Assembly (NCBI RefSeq): GCF_000715075.1
Contig: NC_134084.1
Span: 2,978,501-3,042,500, forward strand
Direction of reading: 5' to 3'
Origin: Nicotiana tabacum
Taxonomy: Eukaryota; Streptophyta; Magnoliopsida; Solanales; Solanaceae
DNA length: 64,000 nt
A model generated the notes under the pieces. It was not told the origin of the DNA. It was given only the letters and a program-made list of their open reading frames with translations, and did not search any database. Each line of letters begins with the position of its first letter. Within the stretch, counting starts at the first letter, position 1. Positions 10,894 to 23,052 of the stretch are shown here, one piece after another. The translations under genes were made by a program, and so were the position numbers.

Positions 10894-11132
10894 TTCTCGT
10901 CAGTACATATCGTGGGGAATTTTGCCAACCAAAACATTTAAAAGACAGAAAAAGCCACCTCATATTTTTTTCTCAATGTTGAATATGATGTTGGAGTTTA
11001 TTTCGTTTATTTAGGAGTACATTAATCTTTTACGACTAATTGGATGTCTTGTTTAGTCTTTAGATATTTCCTAAGATACAGTCATTGACTTCGAGTTCGA
11101 GCTAGCATTGGAATCATCCACCGTCTACATTA

Positions 11133-11305
11133 CACTACTAAAAAATTGCCTAAAACCATCCAGAAATATCGATCGAAATTGGTCGAAAAATTGGAAAAAC
11201 TGACCGATTTCCGACCGGCTTTAATCCGTCGAAATTAAGTTTGTCGGCAAAAAATAGCGACTGAAGTCGGTCGCAATTTCCAACCGATTTCGGTCGGTAA
11301 ATTAA
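11133..11305 (+). mobile_element. CACTA (En/Spm) transposon terminus
   Basis: It starts CACTACTAAAAAATT and continues with subterminal repeats around GACCGATTT, CCGACCGG and CGGTCGG in both orientations, the layout of a CACTA end. The other end is not found nearby, so this is a remnant. Confidence 0.65.
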
Positions 11306-11982
11306 TTTTCACAAACGACCCAAAAATTATTTTGAGAAGTGTTTTTTTTCAAAAGTACTTTTAGTGAGAAGCAGTTTGTGTTTGGCTAATTAATTTGAAA
11401 AACACTTCTGAGCAGCAATTAGTGTTTGGCCAAGCTTTATCTGAAAGCATTTTTTTTTTCTTTTCAAAAGCTTGGCCAAACACCTTAATTTTAGAAAAAA
11501 AAATATTTTTGCCTCAAAAGAAGCTTGGCCAAACAGGCTATTAAAATGCTTCATTGTGTTGTTATAACAACTTGTTATAACAAGTTAAATTACACTGATA
11601 GCGTAAACTAGTAATTTTTTTATTTTTTATTTTTTTTTGTGGGGGGGGGGGGGGGGAAGGTGGTTTTGACACAACTTTCTTCATTCCAATGTTTCTTGTT
11701 GATAAATATAGAACTGTAGGAACTAGTTTAAAGAATCTGTTCATAAACAGAAAATACTCACAAAAACAACTTGAAATGCTCTTACGCAGCTTCTTATTTT
11801 GCTAGGATTATAACCTATATGCTTATACTAATATTTTTGTACCTTATCTAATGGTGGCTAAGTCTATGCAAGAAACAAAATTGAAAGAATATGCGCAAAA
11901 AAAAAAAAAAAAAAAAGGAACTTCCTCACTAATTTACATTTATTTTTGTTACCTATACTTGTATCTGGTTTGCATGGATTGT
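11306..11982. other. MITE-like remnant and low-complexity spacer
   Basis: Around 11309-11541 are alternating GTGTTTGGCC and AAGCTTGGCCAAACA motifs in both orientations, typical of a MITE that ends AAGCTTGGCCAAACAGGC. A run of about 16 G lies at 11641-11656. An A-run is at about 11900-11917. No gene was seen. Confidence 0.5.
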
Positions 11983-14900
11983 TTAAGAGCTCTTTTTCGC
12001 GCTCTTAATGTTGCGCATTCTCATTACAAGCTTCTGTCTTTCTCCTTCTACTTCTGCAAATTTGAGGCTTAATTCTGAATATCTCCCTTGCATTTCTTTC
12101 AGTTCAAATTCCATTAACTTGTTCCTCTCCCTCAATAGTTCCATTTCTTTTGATAGTTCTTCAAGATTTCCGGTATTAGATGCTGCGTTTTCCATTTCCT
12201 TGTCCGACAAACAGATGTTGCTGCTGCATTTAATTATATGGGCATTGTCAATTAGGAATGTCGAAGAGAAAACAATTACTGTGAAGAGGCATCTACAATA
12301 ATTAGTCTTGGACTCGGTTTATTTGTTTCATTGAGCCGGGGGTCTATCGGGGAACAGCCTCACTACCTTCAAAAGGTAGGGATAAGGTCTGTGTATATTC
12401 TACCCCCAGACCCTGCTATGTGGCATTACACTGGGATTGTTGTTGTTGTTATTGTTGGACTCAGTTTATTTGTAAAACTGTACGTATAGCCAAAATGGAC
12501 CACCCCTCAAATTGGGTTAAGTTATACGTGTTCAAGTTGACTCGATAGTGATACGAAATCATTTTAAGAATATAAGTTCATAGTTGTCAAAAGTTTAAGG
12601 ATCAATCTTGAACACGGGATTCATACCTCTCCGTAGACGATGCTTGACAGGGATTTTCATCTTCCGTGCATGTTGTAGTCGCAAGATTTAGATCTTCCGT
12701 AGCCACCTGAACCAAAGTATCAGCTTTCAGATACTCCTTAAATGATCTTCGGTTTCATTTTATATTTGCGGTGTTTGACTAGGTACAGAGTTTAAGACAG
12801 AAGCACCAACTTTTAGCACATACAAAAAGTATCCTTAGAACTTGTTGTCTTAAACATGTCATGACATTTCTATGGTTACAAGAGCATGTCCGTAAAGGAT
12901 ATACTGAAAAGTTAAACGTTAAAGAATTTTCAAATATAAAAAGGTGTCATTCTTCTTCGACATATTAAAAAGAAAAGAATGCCATACAAAGTGGAACAGA
13001 GAGAGTAAGAATCAAACAGCCTTAAAATCATATTATTGGTGATACTTAGTCTATTTGTCTTCTCTTCACACAAGTAAGTCTTCAAATAAGGCAAACTCTC
13101 TTATGTCTGATATTAAAAAAATAGAATTAAGAAGTTTTCGTGCCAACTCTAATTTAGAAGATAAGTTTTTTGCTGCTAACCTGTTTGGACTTTTGTTCGC
13201 GGAGCCTTTCCATGCTATGCCGGAGTTCTTCTAACCTTCTTTCTAATTCTTCGATTTTGTCTTGAAGATCTTTCTCCGTCTCTGTAAATGAATTCGTTAA
13301 GCTATCAAGTGCATTTTCCTTCAGCTTGATCTGATCCTGTGATGATGGGAAAAAACTAAGATTGATCACACTCCAATGATTTACAACGACATTTAGGTAG
13401 ATCAAATAAAGGTGAATATTACCTCAAGTAAATTTATTATCTCTTTTAGACTTGCAGCTTGATCATTTGCATCTTCGAGCTTTTCGTCCAAACTATTCAA
13501 TGCATTCTCTTTCTCTATCAGATCATCTTTTAACTGCGATACCTGCTTTCTCAAAATTTCTTTCTCCAGTTCATCCTCAAACAAAGAGCTCTTAATTTCT
13601 TTGCATTCAGATATAAGGATATCCACTTCGAAATGCAGTTCCGCAATTAATGTGTCCTTCTCATCAATAAGCGACCTCATACTGTTTAGTTCTTTCACGG
13701 TATCCATGGCTTCTCTTTCCATTAAAGCTAGCGTAGTTTCCAGTTCTCTTCTTTCACTTTGACCTTGCTCTATAACCAATTGCATGTCCTCAATCGATTT
13801 CCTCGTCTTTTCCAACTCATTCGCCAGAGTGTTCTTATGTTCTTCATGCTGAGAAAGGATAATCTTTTCTGTCAATAAATTTTCAATCTCCTCTTTAAGA
13901 GAGATGATTTTCTGTGATAGGTGCTGCTCAGTTTCTTTAGCCAGCTCTTCTTGTTTCCCGAGGCATGCGGATTTTTCTTCAATTTCTGACTGCAACTTTT
14001 CCATTTGATCTGACATATTATTTACTTGGCTAGAAAGCTCAAACACCTTTGCTTCGTAATGCGCTTTGATTGATTGGAGCTCCTCGGATGATTTTTGAAG
14101 CATCTTTTCCAGTTGCATTTTCTGTAGGTGGAGCTCATTAGCTTCGTTTAAAGCTTTAGTAGCCAACTTTTCACTCGCTTTGAGTGAGCATTCCATTTGC
14201 ATGGATAGCCCTTTAAGTTCCTCCTGGAGCCGCTCTGCTGTAATAACATTTTGCCGTCTTGTCTTCCTCAAGGCTTCTTCAGCTCTTATTGCTCTCTGCT
14301 CTTGTTCGATTTTATCACGACTAAGGGTATCGAGATCAGCTTCAAATCCTTGAGCTTGCTGTTCTAGTTCTTGCTCCAGGTTACTGACTTGAGCTTCGAG
14401 CTCACTTATAGTAGCCAATGAATCGGAGAATTCTTTAGATTGATTCTTCAGCTCATTCTCCAAACTCACAATCTGCGCTTCAAGTTCACTTACAGTTGCA
14501 TAAGAAGTTGCACATTCATATTGCATTTTTAGTTGTTCCTGAATCTCGCTTTGCTCAAGTTTGTATAACATGTCGTGGTTTTCTTGCTTCAGTATCTCAT
14601 TGTCGAGGGCAAGTTGCTCCATCTGCATCTCTAAGTCATCTCTTTCTCTCCTGTATATCTCGATTTCACCATGCAGGTCCGTGATCTTTTGCTCCAGCAT
14701 ATATGTGTCCTTGACGTCGTTGTGCTCTCTCACGAGCTGCTCTAGCGCTTTTTGCTCTTCGTCATCTTCATCCGTCATTTCATGCTTGGAGATAACATCC
14801 GGAAACCTTTCAGCTTCAAAAGATGTCGTTGATTTGTTGGAATGGCTAACATTTTCTTTGTTTTTCTGCTCTAACATTTCATCTAGGTCGCGCACAGCAA

Positions 14901-17798
14901 GAATTAACTCCGAATTTGATTCTTGCGTCTTTTGCAGTTGTATTTCCAGATTTGCATTAAGGTCCTTTTGATAACTCAATTCTTGCCTAAGTTCACTAAC
15001 AAGAGTTTGAAGATCCCCTCTTTCATAGAGCAACTTGTCTTTGGATTTCGCCTCGTCTAAACGTCTTTGAGAGGCTTTAAGTTTATCACATTCTTCCTTG
15101 AAAGCGTCTCGTTCTTTTTTCAGGCTCGCAACCTCTTTTGAGAGATCTTGCCCTCTTTTGCACTCCTTGACTATTTGTTTACGAAGCGTTTGAAGTTCCA
15201 AGTCCGACACTTCTACCTGCCTAGCAAAAGCTGCGAGCTCGGATTGTAGCTTTGCAACAACAATATCCGACACCTCTTGCGATGCTAATCTCCTAAGAGC
15301 TTCTCTTGGAGTGCTTGAAGACCCGTCCGTACTTACTTCAAGAGCAGAACCTCCCAACCAATCCAACTGCTGATTTTCTTCATAAACTGTTGTAGAGACA
15401 TCGACACTGGGATTCCGGGGAACCAAAGCAAGATTCGGAGACGAAGGGAAGTTTATGTGATCCTGATGGCCACTGTTGTTTCTCATTCTGATTTGCCGAG
15501 GCGTATCAAGTACCGAGCTGCTCCCAGAACTGGACGTGGTAATATCTGATTCGCCTGATGCCCGGCGGTTTCCATTCAGTACACCATTGTGCAAAATAGG
15601 CTTGTTGATTAAACCATCCTATGAAATACACGCGCAGACAAGAAATGAAGCGACCTTATCAATCAAAATGGAAGAATAATAGCTAGCATCCAATGCCCGA
15701 GGAGCAATCCTTGGATCTTCATTTTCTTATAATCAGACAGAAGTCTTTGTCTCACCTCTGTAGAATTGTCGTTAAGGCTAGCTTCTACATCATCATTGCT
15801 TGGTTGCGTCCTCAAGATCCTATCGTCCGAATTTGGTTTTGCATTTTCGATTTCTTCAACAACACTGTAAAAACAACAAAAAAATAAAAACTAGTTTATA
15901 TTCAGCACAAGATTTAACATTTCAACTAGCATGTGAGAACCAAAAGCTCAGAAGAAAAACACGGAAGCTATTGGGAAATCGGACACCACCTTTGATCAGA
16001 AGAATCCTGAATCCTCTGTATTGAAACCTATCGACAATGACACAAATTAAAGTCAATTAGGTCCAAAAAGCTTGAAAAATAGCAATTCTATGGCGTATTC
16101 TTGCACGAACGACTGAGAGACTCACATGCAATACAGCTCCTGATTTTGAATTTTTGAGCGGAAGAGCAACGGAGGAGATCTTAGATGCCTCTGCATGATT
16201 CGAGAAATCAATCGAAGCTTCTCCGACAACTCCAGCTTTGGAACTTCCCTACAAAGTTTACATCCAAAGAAATTATACAAATTCACTTGATAAGGAACCA
16301 ATGTAGCATAAAAACTTCAGACATGAAATGCAAACTTACGGTTCCCAGGATGAAGTAATAGATCTTTTCGTGAATCTTCCCTGACTTGGGTTCTTGAATC
16401 AACTTCACAGTTTCAAAAACTGCTTTATCCCAGTAACAGCTCCCATCACGAACTATTGCCTTCTCTAATTTTAATGTCGGCTTCCCCACATCAGCAGGGA
16501 CTACGGATATCATCAATGCATCCCCCGCTACCTATGACACATAAACAAATTAACACATTATGCTTCTAATGGATGTCAATTTTCCAGCCACCGTTTCCAG
16601 GGCGGAGCTAGCATGCCGGTAACAGGTCCAGCCCAACCCAGTAACTTTAGTCCAAAATCTCTATTTGTCTAAAGCAATTCATTAAAAATGTACAAATCAC
16701 TAATTTAGAACTTGATAACTTAAAAAGATTACAACCCAGAACCTATTAGCTTCAAATCATGACTCTGCCCTTGACCCTTCTGGTTAGAAACTTGATAAGA
16801 AAAGAAAGAAGATCGAAAAACAGAAGAAGGCTTGAGGTATGATATCATCACTTCACTTTAGCTTTGAGATGATCTTAGCCACCAGGGACCGGCTCAATGA
16901 GCACCTTTGGGTGGTACTTTCTCGATCAACTATCTGACTTATTCAGAATGACCATGAACCAAGACATGAAGAAACGCAATGCAAAAGAACGCCTTCTTTC
17001 TGGAGGCCTCGGAATGTTTAAACTAATTGCTGACTTTGGAGTTAGCAGACAATGCTCTTCTCATATACAACAAGCTTTTTATCAGTTGCCTCTAAAAAAG
17101 TGTCTGATTTGAAGTGAAACAAAGCAAAGGAAAATGGATGTAGAAAACAGTTTTTTTTCCATGAAAATGCAAAGGGATCAATCAATCAATTCATCAACAA
17201 AGTGTCAGTTCCAAATTAGTTGGGTCCACTATATGAATCATCTATGCCGTTCCACTTTATTCCACACCATTTCATTCTAATACTAAATAATTTGTCTTCC
17301 AATGCAAATTTATGGTATAAGGCAATAAGTTCAGTACTACTACTACTACAACAACAACAACAACAATATTTTCACGGGTGAAGTCTGGGGAGGATAGTGC
17401 GTCCGCAGACTTTACCCCTACCTCGTAAAGGTAAGAATGTTTCCACTAGACCCTCAGCTCAGAAAAGGCGAAGACAATAAGTTCAGTGGAAACACTAATT
17501 GTGTCATCCATTAATTCTTTCTACTGCCTAATCAATCAAATCATCCAATTCAGATTGCTATCAAGTATCAACAATCAAGAAGCAATTAAAAAACAGTAAA
17601 AACTCAATCTTTGACTGAAAATTTCAAGGAAAAAGCTAACAAAAACAATAAAAAAGTATAGTAAAAATTCATTTTTTGACTAAAATTTTTACCATGCAGT
17701 AAAATTCTAATGAAGGGTACCTGAGTTGCATGAAACTGCAACTTGAAGACAGCTTTGATCTTGTTCTTCTCACTCCTCCACCGCGCCGACTTGAACAT
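11983..17798 (-). CDS. NT-C2 domain plus long coiled-coil protein (myosin heavy chain-related)
   Basis: My nine-exon model on the minus strand is 17798-17721, 16531-16340, 16248-16126, 16027-15990, 15864-15756, 15618-13423, 13336-13181, 12706-12627 and 12223-11983. All introns are GT-AG and the frame is continuous, giving 1070 aa. Residues 1-150 (MFKSARWRSEKNKIKAVFKL, then VGKPTLKLEKAIVRDGSCYW and GKIHEKIYYFILG) match the plant N-terminal C2 domain of the EEIG1/EHBP1 type. Residues about 181-290 are a Ser-rich linker (SGESDITTSSSGSSS). From about 300 to the end it is heptad-rich coiled coil (LERRLEELRHSMERLREQKS). Plant relatives of this layout are annotated 'myosin heavy chain-related' but lack a motor; the C2-like part suggests membrane or organelle attachment and the coil a scaffold. 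The exact function is unknown. The start is fixed by the conserved MFKSARW and by a leader with CT/GA and CA repeats. Confidence 0.9.
12327..12454 (+). mobile_element. 5'-truncated RTE LINE in an NT-C2 gene intron, 19-bp TSD
   Basis: Between exons 8 and 9, antisense to the host gene. It runs TTGAGCCGGGGGTCTATCGG, AGGTAGGGATAAGGTCTG, CCCCCAGACCCTGC to CTGGGATTGTTGTTGTT. Flanks match 18 of 19: TTGGACTCGGTTTATTTGT at 12308-12326 and TTGGACTCAGTTTATTTGT at 12455-12473. Confidence 0.85.
17336..17474 (-). mobile_element. 5'-truncated RTE LINE in NT-C2 gene intron 1, 13-bp TSD
   Basis: The minus-strand reading ends in TTG/TAG trinucleotide repeats and carries the RTE tail (AGGTAGGGGTAAAGTCTGCGG, CCTCCCCAGACTTCAC). 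It is flanked by CAATAAGTTCAGT at 17323-17335 and 17475-17487. It is in the same orientation as the host gene. The rest of this 1.2-kb intron shows no other clear element. Confidence 0.85.
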
Positions 17799-18250
17799 TT
17801 TTACACTTTACCCCTCACTTTACCTCATTTATAACACACCCTTTTCACAGTTTTCGCCGGAGCTCACCGGAGCTCCGGCAGCCACTGCCGGAAAACTACC
17901 ATGAAGCTGAAAAAACACCAATTTCAATAAAATAACCAATACCCAATTCGTGTTTTTCAGAGTAGAGCATAAGAATTGAGCTTAAAGAGTGAGAAAGCGA
18001 CGCGTGGCACTGAGTTGACACAGTGGATGAATGTCAATACAAAAGAGCTAAAACAAATTAGCAATTTACACACACACACACACAGTGGTTCAGAGTTTTT
18101 TGAGATTGAATTTTGATGAAAGGAATCAAGAATGTATTGAGAGGAGAGAATAGAGCAGATCTGATGCGAGTATAATGGTGTTCTTGGCAAATTCACACAC
18201 ACACACAGTGGTTCTCTCTCTCTCTCTCTCTCTACTCTCTGTTTCTCTCT
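17799..18250 (-). promoter_or_regulatory. Leader/promoter of the NT-C2 gene with CT and CA repeats
   Basis: Upstream of the ATG at 17798 lie two (CA)n runs (about 18067-18083 and 18191-18205) and a (CT)n run (about 18211-18232), which reads as GA repeats on the coding strand. GA/CT tracts are common in plant 5' UTRs and core promoters. No clear TATA box was chosen. Confidence 0.45.
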
Positions 18251-18877
18251 CTATATCTTGCATGTAACAGAAGTCCACCACATTGTGAAAATTTTATATA
18301 ATATCTTTTTTAATTACTTTAGCAAAATAATATACATTCCTTTCCACTTTTTCTGTTATATTATTTGACTGGACGCATAATTTTTAAAAAATAATATTAA
18401 AACTTGTAATATCAAAATATATTACTATTAAATTTGTATGAATATAAAAGTATATTATTATAATAAAATATTTAAAGTTTAACTTTTTTAAATATAAAAA
18501 TATGTCATTATTACGAGTTAATATTGATATAACATAAATTGAAATTATGAGAGTAATTGATTTTATTGCTTTTGTTTGTCCACTAATTGGGAAGAAGAGA
18601 AAGAGGAATTAAAATATTATAGGTGAAGCTTCTTTTTACTTTAAGATTATAATAATAAGATACCGACAGATCCGATATTAGGCAAAATCCTAAAGTAAAT
18701 TAGAGAAAGTATAGTAATGGCTGCTGAGTATAATCAGTAGTAAATGGCCAATAATATAAAAATATAATAATAGAGGATTTAATATCCATACTAGGTACCA
18801 CAAGGATTAAAGTAAAAAGAAATTTAACAATTTGAGGGACCATAATGCGGTTAAAACCCTAAGATTTCGCTATGCGC
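18251..18877. other. AT-rich intergenic spacer
   Basis: Very AT-rich, with short TATATTATTA-type repeats. I see no gene or recognisable mobile element. Confidence 0.4.
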
Positions 18878-19326
18878 GGGATTCAGGAAAAGACTGGACC
18901 ACGAGGGTCTGTTGTAAGCATTTTTACCCTTTATCTCTACAATAGATTATTTTTACGACTCGAATACGTAACTTCCTGAACACATGATAAAAACTTTACC
19001 AGTTGCTCGGAGAGGTCATACCATAAGAGGGTTTATTGTATGCAATAGGCTATTTCCACGGCTTGAACACGTGACTTCCTGGTCACATGATAACAACTGG
19101 TAACGTCAGACCACAAGGGTCTATTGTACGCAGTTTTATCCAGCATTTCTGCAAGAGGCTGTTTTCGCGGCGCGAACCCGAGACCTCCTGGCTACATGAC
19201 AGCAACTTTACCAGTTGCTGGAAAGGGTCAGACTACAAGGGTGACTGTTTCTATGGTTCGAACCCATGAGACCTTCTGGTCATATGACAACAACTTTAAC
19301 AGTTACGCCAAGGTTCCCCTTCAGGG
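18878..19326 (-). mobile_element. SINE oligomer: four tandem tRNA-like head units, minus strand
   Basis: Read on the minus strand it begins GGGGAACCTTGGCGTAACTG (a SINE head) at 19326. A tRNA-like head follows in four tandem, diverged copies. B-box regions on the plus strand are at 19256 (GGTTCGAACC), about 19170 (GGCGCGAACCC), about 19050 (GGCTTGAACAC) and about 18955 (CGACTCGAATAC). Each is followed by ATGA(C/T)A(A/G)CAACTTTACCAGTTG-like A-box text. Spacing alternates at about 93 and 122 bp. Confidence 0.6.
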
Positions 19327-20053
19327 ACCATAACGTGTGTGTGTATATATATATAGGCATGCATGTATGTATATGTCTATTATTGACATAAGTGTCCCTT
19401 TAAGTGATTCTGAATATATCTTGCTTAATTGGCACTTCAGGGTGCAATTTCCACATTTGGCCATATTCAATTTGTTTGAAGGAAATGATTGGTTCATGTT
19501 ACATACGTATGATTAATCACTTTGATTTTTCTTTTATGTGGCCTAGACTAGCATAGAATTCTAATATGCTATCAAAAATCCTTATTTTTCTACTTTTGTG
19601 GTTTAAAATGTTTGTCATTAAAATTCTCATATTATTTCTATGGTTTCTTAGATTGTAAATCAATTTCAAATGATTTTTTAATAAAAATATTTTTTAGAGG
19701 ATCAAATAACTTATGAACAGCACTCGATAATGCTATTTTACCACCTATAGACGACTGTCTATCCTACAATCAACCGAAAATTGAAGGGTTAGAACATTAT
19801 CTAGCAGAATTGAATTTTAAAGAGTTAAAACTTATTTACCTAGGCGCATTCAGAATTTTAAGTTTATATTTAAATTCTAATACTTGTAATGGTTTTTTTT
19901 GTACAAATATTTATGCAAAAATTACTAAGTTTACGTGAATTCCTAACCTTTGCACCAGATCCGCCTCGGCTTATATATATCAATAATCAAAAGAAATCTT
20001 ACATAATGTGATTTTATTTGTTATAACAAATTATTTGCCACGTTATTTTGACA
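19327..20053. other. Intergenic spacer with a worn MITE-like end
   Basis: A (TG)/(TA) tract is at 19336-19352. At about 19848-19968 the text ending AGATCCGCCTCGG resembles the end of a hAT MITE, but the other end is not convincing. Otherwise nothing recognised. Confidence 0.35.
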
Positions 20054-20697
20054 AGGTGAGTTGCTCTGATGGTAAGCATCATCCATTTCCAACCAAGAGA
20101 TTGTGAGTTCGAGTCATCCCAAGAGCAAGGTGGGGAGTTCTTGGAGGGAAGGATGTCGGGGGTCTATTGGAAACAGCCTCTCTACCCCAAGGTACGGATA
20201 AGGTCTGCGTACACACTACCAGGGGCGTATGCAAGAAATTTTGTAAGCGGTGTCAAAATTTATAAAAGAATTGGAATATAACTTTAATTATCACACTTTT
20301 AGACAAGAAATAGCCTTAGTCTATTGATTTTGTTGAGTCTTAAGTTAGAAAAAGTCCTGAGTATAATTCTACTTAATCACAATTTTTAACTACAAAGGTT
20401 CTCTCAAATATTTGCAAAAGAAAATTGTGCTAGTTGAGGTTTGAAACTTTCACTTCTTAGAGAAAAATCAAACACATTACCAACACAGCAAGACACAATT
20501 TATGTCAAGTGGACTCATTTTTTCTTAATTATCCATTTCCGTACAATATTAATACATATATTTAGTAAAAAAATTCGATGAAGCGGTGTCGCGTGACACT
20601 GCTTCGATAAGCGTAAATCCGCCCCTACACACTACCCTCCCCAGACCCCACTAGTAGAATTATACTAGGTTGTTGTTGTTGTTGTTGTTATTTTAAT
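20054..20697 (+). mobile_element. TS SINE split by a MITE
   Basis: The head AGTTGCTCTGATGGTAAGC, B-box GTTGTGAGTTCGAGTC, body AAGAGCAAGGTGGGGAG and tail GGAAACAGCCTCTCTACCCC are followed at 20220 by a MITE. The tail resumes at 20628 (CCTCCCCAGACCCCACTAG) and ends in TTG repeats. Flanks share TTATTTTGA / TTATTTTAA. Confidence 0.85.
20220..20627. mobile_element. hAT-like MITE inside the TS SINE, TSD CACACTAC
   Basis: The ends are CAGGGGCG and CGCCCCTA. The 8-bp duplication CACACTAC at 20212-20219 and 20628-20635 is part of the SINE sequence, so the MITE is the younger insertion. Related copies are at 9750-10078 and 32872-33072. Confidence 0.88.
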
Positions 20698-20715
20698 TAT
20701 CAATCTACACTTGCT

Positions 20716-20944
20716 TGAGACAAGAGGGGTTGCTCTGATAGTAAGCAACCCCCACTTCCAACCGAGAGGTTGTGAGTTCGAGTCTCTCCAAGAGCAAGGT
20801 GGGAAGTTCTTGGAGGGAAGAATGTCGGGGGTCTATTTGAGAAACAGTCTCTCTACCCTAGGGTAGGGGTAAGGTCTGCGTACACACTACTCTCCCCAGA
20901 CCCCACTAAGTGGGATTATACTGGGTTGTTGTTGTTGTTGTTGT
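20716..20944 (+). mobile_element. Full-length TS SINE, 14-bp TSD
   Basis: Complete head, B-box (GTTGTGAGTTCGAGTC) and RTE-type tail (GGGGTAAGGTCTGCGTACAC, GGGATTATACTGGG), ending in (TTG)6. It is flanked by AATCTACACTTGCT at 20702-20715 and 20945-20958, identical, which suggests a fairly recent insertion. Confidence 0.92.
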
Positions 20945-20958
20945 AATCTACACTTGCT

Positions 20959-21985
20959 ATAAAAATACATATATTAATCTTATATAATTAATGTGATTTT
21001 ATTTGTCATAACAAATTCTTAATTATCAATCTATACTTGCTATAAAAATACATATATTATCAATCTATATTTACTAATATCATAAAATATACGGTCATTG
21101 GAAAAACATAAAATCACTATCAAAATGTATGAAACTTTCCAATATGGCACTTTACAAGTTGCAACAAATGCACGCCAACGTTGAAAAGTTATTAACTATT
21201 TTTCCCTTTTAGTGCCTACACTTCACATGTCCAAATCCAAATTGTCATTTCCAATTTTCCACTTTTATTAGGGAAAAAAATTAATGTTGTCACAATTTTT
21301 TTAGTTTTTAGCAACAAGGTTTCCACTTTTAGAAAATCAAATATCCCCATTTCCTTATCTTTCTAAACCTATAATTAATTATACACATTAAAAGCTATTC
21401 ACCTTATCACCTATAATTTGCATATTTTCTTTCTTTCTTATGTTCATTAAACTTTATCCACTATAATAATAACGTTGCAAAATTATCTTTTGTCATATTA
21501 AAATAACAGAATTTTTGTTATTATAATGGTAAAGTTAATAAATAATATTCACTATAACGATAAAATCTACCCGTAAGATGACTCTAATGTTATTCTAATA
21601 AAGTTTTATGATTTTTGTTGTTATTGACAATAAAGCTCAGTTACTTTTATGTGAGAAAAGTAGTTTTCTAGACTACGTTGTTATAATGGATAAACTCTAG
21701 ATACTTAATCTGAAAAAGATAATATTGTAATTTTATTACTTTGTGAATAAAATTCGATGACCTTAAAGTGAAATTAAACCTATCAATTTTTTAGTAAAAT
21801 AAAAACGTTATATAATTGTGAGAAAAAAGTGGCTTAAAGCTTGAATTGCCTAAAATCTAGATAACTAGAGATTTCAAAACTAAATAAATAAAGAGAGAAA
21901 GAGCTGGAAGGAACGTGACAAGAAGGCAAAAACGAATATAAATTACCAAGGCACGTGCTATAGGCAAGTTTAGTAAAGCAATTAA
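20959..21985. other. AT-rich intergenic spacer
   Basis: Contains a short direct repeat of the SINE target region (AATCTACACTTGCTATAAAAATACATATATTA recurs in parts at about 21031 and 21060). It also has ATAATAACG/TTATTATAATGG-type repeats that may be a worn MITE near 21450-21700. No gene seen. Confidence 0.4.
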
Positions 21986-22708
21986 GGGTGTGTTTGGTAT
22001 GAAAGAAAATATTTTTCGGAAAATATTTTCTAATTTTTTCATGTTTGGTTAGCTTAAGAGAAGGAAAAACATTTTCCAAAACTCCTTCTCAACATTTCTC
22101 ACCCTCACGAACATTTTCCAAAACTCCTTCTCAACCTTCCTCACCCTCACGAACCCACTCACCCACCCCACCCCCTCTCCAAAAAGGCTCTTTTTTTCTC
22201 AAATTTTAGTTTTTTTTCCCTCATCACCCACCCTGCAACCTCCCACCCCACCCCACCCCGCACAATTTTTTTTTTATAATTTTAAATTTCTGGTTTTTTA
22301 TTTTTCTGCACCTCCCCCACTACCCTCACTCCCACCCCACTCCCACCCCGGAATTTTATTTTTTATATATATTTTCAGTTTTAGTTTTTCCATCTTACAA
22401 TTTACAGGTTCGAAATTTTACAAGTTCCAAAGTTATGAGTTCGGAGGTTTATGTGTTTGGAAGTTTACGGGTTTAAAAATTATAAAGTTTACAGGTTCGA
22501 AAGTTCACGGTTTCGAAAGTTTAGCGGTTCGGAAGTTTATGAAATTTGTGGGTTCGGAAGGTTGTTGGTTCGAAAGTTTATGGCTTCATGTTTATTGTAT
22601 CTAAATTATTTATAAATACTCTTGAGAAGTTATTTTCCTTAATTTGCGTACCAAACAACGAATAATGAATAAGATTATTACTTGTTTTTCGTTATACCAA
22701 ACACACCC
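21986..22708. mobile_element. Tourist-like (PIF/Harbinger) MITE, 723 bp, TSD TAA
   Basis: Inverted ends GGGTGTGTTTGGTAT and ATACCAAACACACCC are flanked by TAA. The interior has an unusual C-rich tract of CCCACCC repeats (about 22090-22350) and a run of GTTCGAAAGTTTA-like short repeats (about 22400-22580). An inverted relative is at 34790-36207. Confidence 0.85.
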
Positions 22709-22796
22709 TAACTGTATTATTAATGCTAAATAATGATACCATAGTACAATATATAGATTCTACTACTAGTAATTAACTTGACCTTGATAGCGATTA

Positions 22797-23052
22797 CTTT
22801 CTCCAGTTCATAATAAGTGATCATTTTACCTTTGGCATGCTCATTAAGGAAATACGAACGCTTAGAGGAAGAAAAAAAAAGATGTATTTACTAAATTAAT
22901 CTTAATTAAGTGTTACCTTGACACATTAGAATATGTAAATAAGGATAACTTTTGAAAAAATAAAATTAATTCCTTCTTGATTATGTAAATAGACACTTAT
23001 TTTGAACCAAAATAAAAAGTTAAAATGTTCATTTATTGTGGACTGAAGGGAG
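22797..23052. mobile_element. Stowaway MITE
   Basis: The ends CTTTCTCCAGTTCATAATAAGTG and the reverse complement CTCCCTTCAGTCCACAATAAATG form the usual CTCCCTCC-type inverted repeat, flanked by TA. Confidence 0.85.

Noticed and set aside
14496..15679. Plus-strand ORFs antisense to the NT-C2 gene
   Set aside because: Shadows of the long coiled-coil exon; Ser/Cys-rich composition is what the complement of Glu/Gln-rich coiled coil gives.
20716..20944. tRNA gene candidate because of A- and B-box-like text
   Set aside because: Followed by an RTE-type tail and TTG repeats with a TSD, so it is a TS SINE; no cloverleaf can be drawn.
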